Positions 61,864 to 64,000 of a stretch of DNA of 64,000 nt are shown one piece after another. Within the stretch, counting starts at the first letter, position 1, and each line of letters begins with the position of its first letter. Source of the stretch: Diaporthe sp. PMI_573 (taxonomy: Eukaryota; Ascomycota; Sordariomycetes; Diaporthales; Diaporthaceae); assembly GCA_021399435.1 (NCBI GenBank), contig JAJTUP010000045.1, positions 310,001-374,000 of the forward strand. The letters run 5' to 3'. Made by a program: the position numbers and the translations under genes. Under the pieces are notes generated by a model. It searched no databases. It saw only the letters and a list, made by a program, of their open reading frames with translations, and was not told where the DNA came from.

Positions 61864-62998
61864 CTACATAAGAACACCATCAAGAATCAAGTTCAGGAGC
61901 TTTGTCTCCTTGATCTCGTCTTTCCTTGCCAGTAGCTCCTTGACGTCCCAGTTGGCCCAAACAAACTTATTAGAACTCTTTGTCAGCCAAATTTCTTTCT
62001 TGAGTGTTTTGGGAGTTGTCTTGGGAGGGGTGTTTTATGAGTTAAGACATATGTCCTCCTAAGACATCTCTTAAAACACCTCCGGAAACACCTCCCAATA
62101 CATTTGAGAATGGGAATTTGGGTGGGGGAATAGCTGACCTTGCTGCGAAGAAACTTGGCTTCGGGGGAAGCAAGCCAGACAGCGAACTGGCCAGGTAGCT
62201 CAACTGCAAAAACAAGACGACTCTGTTAGCTTACGACCACAAAGACATTATTACTGTGAGTTTGAGACCATATCACTCACCAACATCTTGTGCTGGTATG
62301 TTTTTTCCTTCAGTCATTTCCGTCGCAAGAATGCCGGGCTGGAAGCTGACGACGTGCATATTCGAATTCTCGGCGGCAAGGTAGTCAAGCATCTTGAACA
62401 CAGCGGCCTTGGCTACGCCATAGACACCCGTGCCTGGGAAGGGCGCCGTGTGAACGATAGCAGCGTAGGTGTTGATTACTGTCGGTTCTTCAACGGCAAC
62501 ATGCATGAACGCCTGAACGGCGTGAAGCCCACTCAACGCGTTGAGCTTGAATCCCTTCAGTACGGCCTCGGGGTCCGATGTCAGTAGAGGTCCTGGCGCT
62601 ATCAAGGTGGCTGCGTTGGAGATGAGGATGTCCAGCTTGCCGACTTTCTCATAGATGGACCTGAAGGCCGTATCGATCTGGGCCCGGTCCATAAGGTCGG
62701 CGACTTCAAAGAAGACCAAGGTCTCTGGGCTAGCCTTGGCCTTGCTGATGTCGACGGCGGCAGTCTCGAGTCTGTCGAGGCGACGGCCGAGGATGGAGAC
62801 GGATTTTGCACCGGCTTGGCTGAAGGCGATGGCAATGGCCAAGCCGACACCGGTGCCTCCGCCGGTGATGACGACATTCTTTCCTGATACCGAGAGCTCG
62901 GGCCGTGCTGGTGAGATATCTTCATATGGCTTGTTGTGGTATGTCTTGGTGAAAGACACAAAAGCGGGAATTTCGATGTTTGAGCCTGGGTCCGCCAT
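61864..62998 (-). CDS. Short-chain dehydrogenase/reductase (SDR)
   Basis: Three exons: 62998-62281, 62203-62139, 61965-61864 (introns GTGAGT...TTGCAG, phase 1; GTCAGC...ATAAG, phase 0); 294 aa from ATG 62998 (MADPGSNIEIP). Rossmann NAD(P) site TGGGTGVGLAIAIAFS (~42-57); ILGRRLDRL, with Arg favouring NADP; structural NAAT (~133); catalytic YGVAK (Tyr, Lys); C-terminus FVWANWDVKELLARKDEI as in a fungal SDR family involved in secondary or aldehyde/ketone metabolism. The Ser expected about 13-15 residues before Tyr is not evident (INTYAAIVHTAPFPG), which may affect catalysis. Intron 2 (173 bp) is long and contains a fold-back sequence. A longer in-frame N-terminus (from 63031) lacks ATG. Confidence 0.88.
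62020..62095. repeat. Fold-back sequence inside SDR intron 2
   Basis: GGGGTGTTTTATGAGTTAAG and, on the other strand, GGAGGTGTTTTAAGAGATG form an imperfect stem around the perfect palindrome GACATATGTC (about 62047-62056). It resembles a small MITE captured in an intron. Confidence 0.55.
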
Positions 62999-63245
62999 TG
63001 TGGCAGTGGTATGGAAGAATACTTTGTGCAAATCAAAACCTAAAATGGCGTATTATCTCTACTGTCGTGTAATTGTTGGATGGAATCTTGAATGGAAAGT
63101 TGGATAGCAGGAATGAAGATCTAGGAGACATTGGAAATGGGCGCTCCTGGAATCATCGCTTATATACCCATAACGTTAGGTGACAGGGCGCGTTCCGCTT
63201 AAAGTACCTACGCTGCCCGTTCCCCTGTCACCTACGAGTAGCTGA

Positions 63246-63363
63246 TATTTGCAAGCAAATTTGCCATGAGGCTGGGTTGATATGCAAAATAGTGGACTAC
63301 TTTATTTGCAAGCAAGTCTGCCACAGAGCTAAGTAGGGGTATATGCAGAAAAGTGGGCTACTT
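63246..63363. repeat. Imperfect ~60 bp direct repeat (two copies)
   Basis: Copies 63246-63302 and 63303-63363 both begin TATTTGCAAGCAA and end GTGG(A/G)CTACTT, with scattered differences between. Confidence 0.75.
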
Positions 63364-63432
63364 CACTAGATTTTGAAACGAGAATAGTAAGCCTAACACC
63401 CAAAGCAGACATGTCTTTTTTATTGTGCCTTT

Positions 63433-63513
63433 CTGACGCTTGGGTGCAACTTGCTGACGCTTGGGTGCAACTTGCTGACGCTTGGGTGCAACTTGCTGAC
63501 GCTTGGGTGCAAC
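63433..63513. repeat. 21 bp tandem repeat, about four units
   Basis: The unit CTGACGCTTGGGTGCAACTTG starts at 63433, 63454, 63475 and 63496; units are identical, the last incomplete (18 bp). Confidence 0.95.
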
Positions 63514-64000
63514 CGAGCACACTGCCCTCGACAGAGGCAGAGCAATTCAAATCAATTAGTCAGACTGTTAGCTTAATAATGCAGCATCTTGCTTATGGTC
63601 ATTTATCTCTTAAGCCTTTTCCTCTACTGTCCATTTCCCATGCCGCACCTTTTTTTTTTCGAAGCCAGGGGTCCACTGCACTCATGGACGTCCGTCTCAG
63701 CCACAATAGAGCCCTGGAAGGATGGACCACCACATGCGATGCTCAACTCACGGTCCCACCGCTCGGCTTACGTGCGCAAACTGAAAAGCGAGGTCAAGAA
63801 TCAATTGTAATCTGGCACCTGGCTGGCACGAGGCGAGCGCGAAGACGGCGCGAACGGACCAATGCGCGACGATCCAAGGTTTTCGCATGACGCTGACGCT
63901 GAAGCTGAAGGGGACGGTGCTACCCAGTAGCCGATCATTGGCCAGCAAAGGTGGCGTCTTGTCTAAGTCGTGGCGCGTTTCACGTTTACCTTCTAGAGGA

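Larger units (their letters stand above)
62999..64000. other. Right-edge region with tandem repeats
   Basis: SDR promoter at its left side (TATATACC near 63160). No further gene; 63411-63890 is an ORF only because its 21 bp repeat unit is frame-neutral. Confidence 0.5.

Noticed and set aside
63433..63513. CRISPR-like array
   Set aside because: Units are directly contiguous with no spacers, and the genome is eukaryotic.
63411..63890. 159-codon ORF with four DAWVQLA repeats
   Set aside because: The repeat is a 21 bp (frame-neutral) tandem; the rest lacks protein character.

Overview
This window comes from a filamentous ascomycete (Pezizomycotina) nuclear genome. The evidence is short 50-85 bp GT-AG introns, fungal protein families (fungal Hsp30-type Hsp20, GCN4/CPC1-like bZIP, Fungal_trans regulator, 2EXR protein, fungal vWA protein) and typical fungal transposons (Helitron, several hAT elements, pogo and Tc1/mariner). 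No prokaryotic features, rRNA or CRISPR were seen. Identifications rest on motifs and remembered family sequences; no database search was run.

Layout. 1-4.6 kb is mostly transposon debris, a LaeA-like methyltransferase remnant and one unknown gene. 4.6-9.2 kb holds an Hsp20 gene, a bZIP gene, a hAT remnant, an APH-fold kinase gene with one intron and a protein-kinase remnant. 10.4-15.4 kb is a nearly complete Helitron (minus strand, two introns, one frameshift). Its 5' end is cut by a hAT element (15.4-18.0 kb), and that element is fused to a broken Fungal_trans regulator which also carries a probable solo LTR (18.0-20.0 kb). 21.0-21.9 kb is a four-exon TATA-binding protein gene that differs from canonical TBP at several normally fixed positions. 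22-24.4 kb has an unknown ORF, WD40 repeats without their NLR partner and a tRNA-Met-like pseudogene. 25.3-29.8 kb contains a metacaspase p20 domain with both catalytic residues replaced by Tyr, a vWA-domain gene, a small two-exon gene, a DUF659-type hAT remnant and a three-exon membrane/U-box-like gene. 31-39 kb has a TPR+2EXR gene, a frameshifted coiled-coil gene, pogo/Tc1 scraps, an NCBP3-type cap-binding protein gene and a four-helix membrane protein gene.

39.6-48.8 kb is again transposon-rich. It holds a SesB-like hydrolase scrap, a hAT remnant, nucleoside-hydrolase-like coding, an apparently intact 1,917 bp pogo-type transposon with perfect 36 bp inverted repeats, and a 3.2 kb hAT element with 24 bp inverted repeats. 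50-54.4 kb has a secreted or multi-helix membrane protein gene, an F-box/2EXR-like gene and a truncated second copy of the 2EXR family. 55.9-56.9 kb is a Tc1-GH32-hAT chimera. The right end carries two hypothetical genes, a three-exon short-chain dehydrogenase with a fold-back sequence in intron 2, and short tandem repeats.

The window is a mosaic: ordinary housekeeping genes (NCBP3, Hsp20, SDR) sit between relics. The relics include several partner modules of fungal NLR/cell-death systems (WD40, SesB-like hydrolase, metacaspase). Most transposons are broken by indels, truncations and nested insertions rather than by many stop codons, so strong RIP is not apparent. The two most notable loci are the divergent TBP copy and the double-Tyr pseudo-metacaspase.
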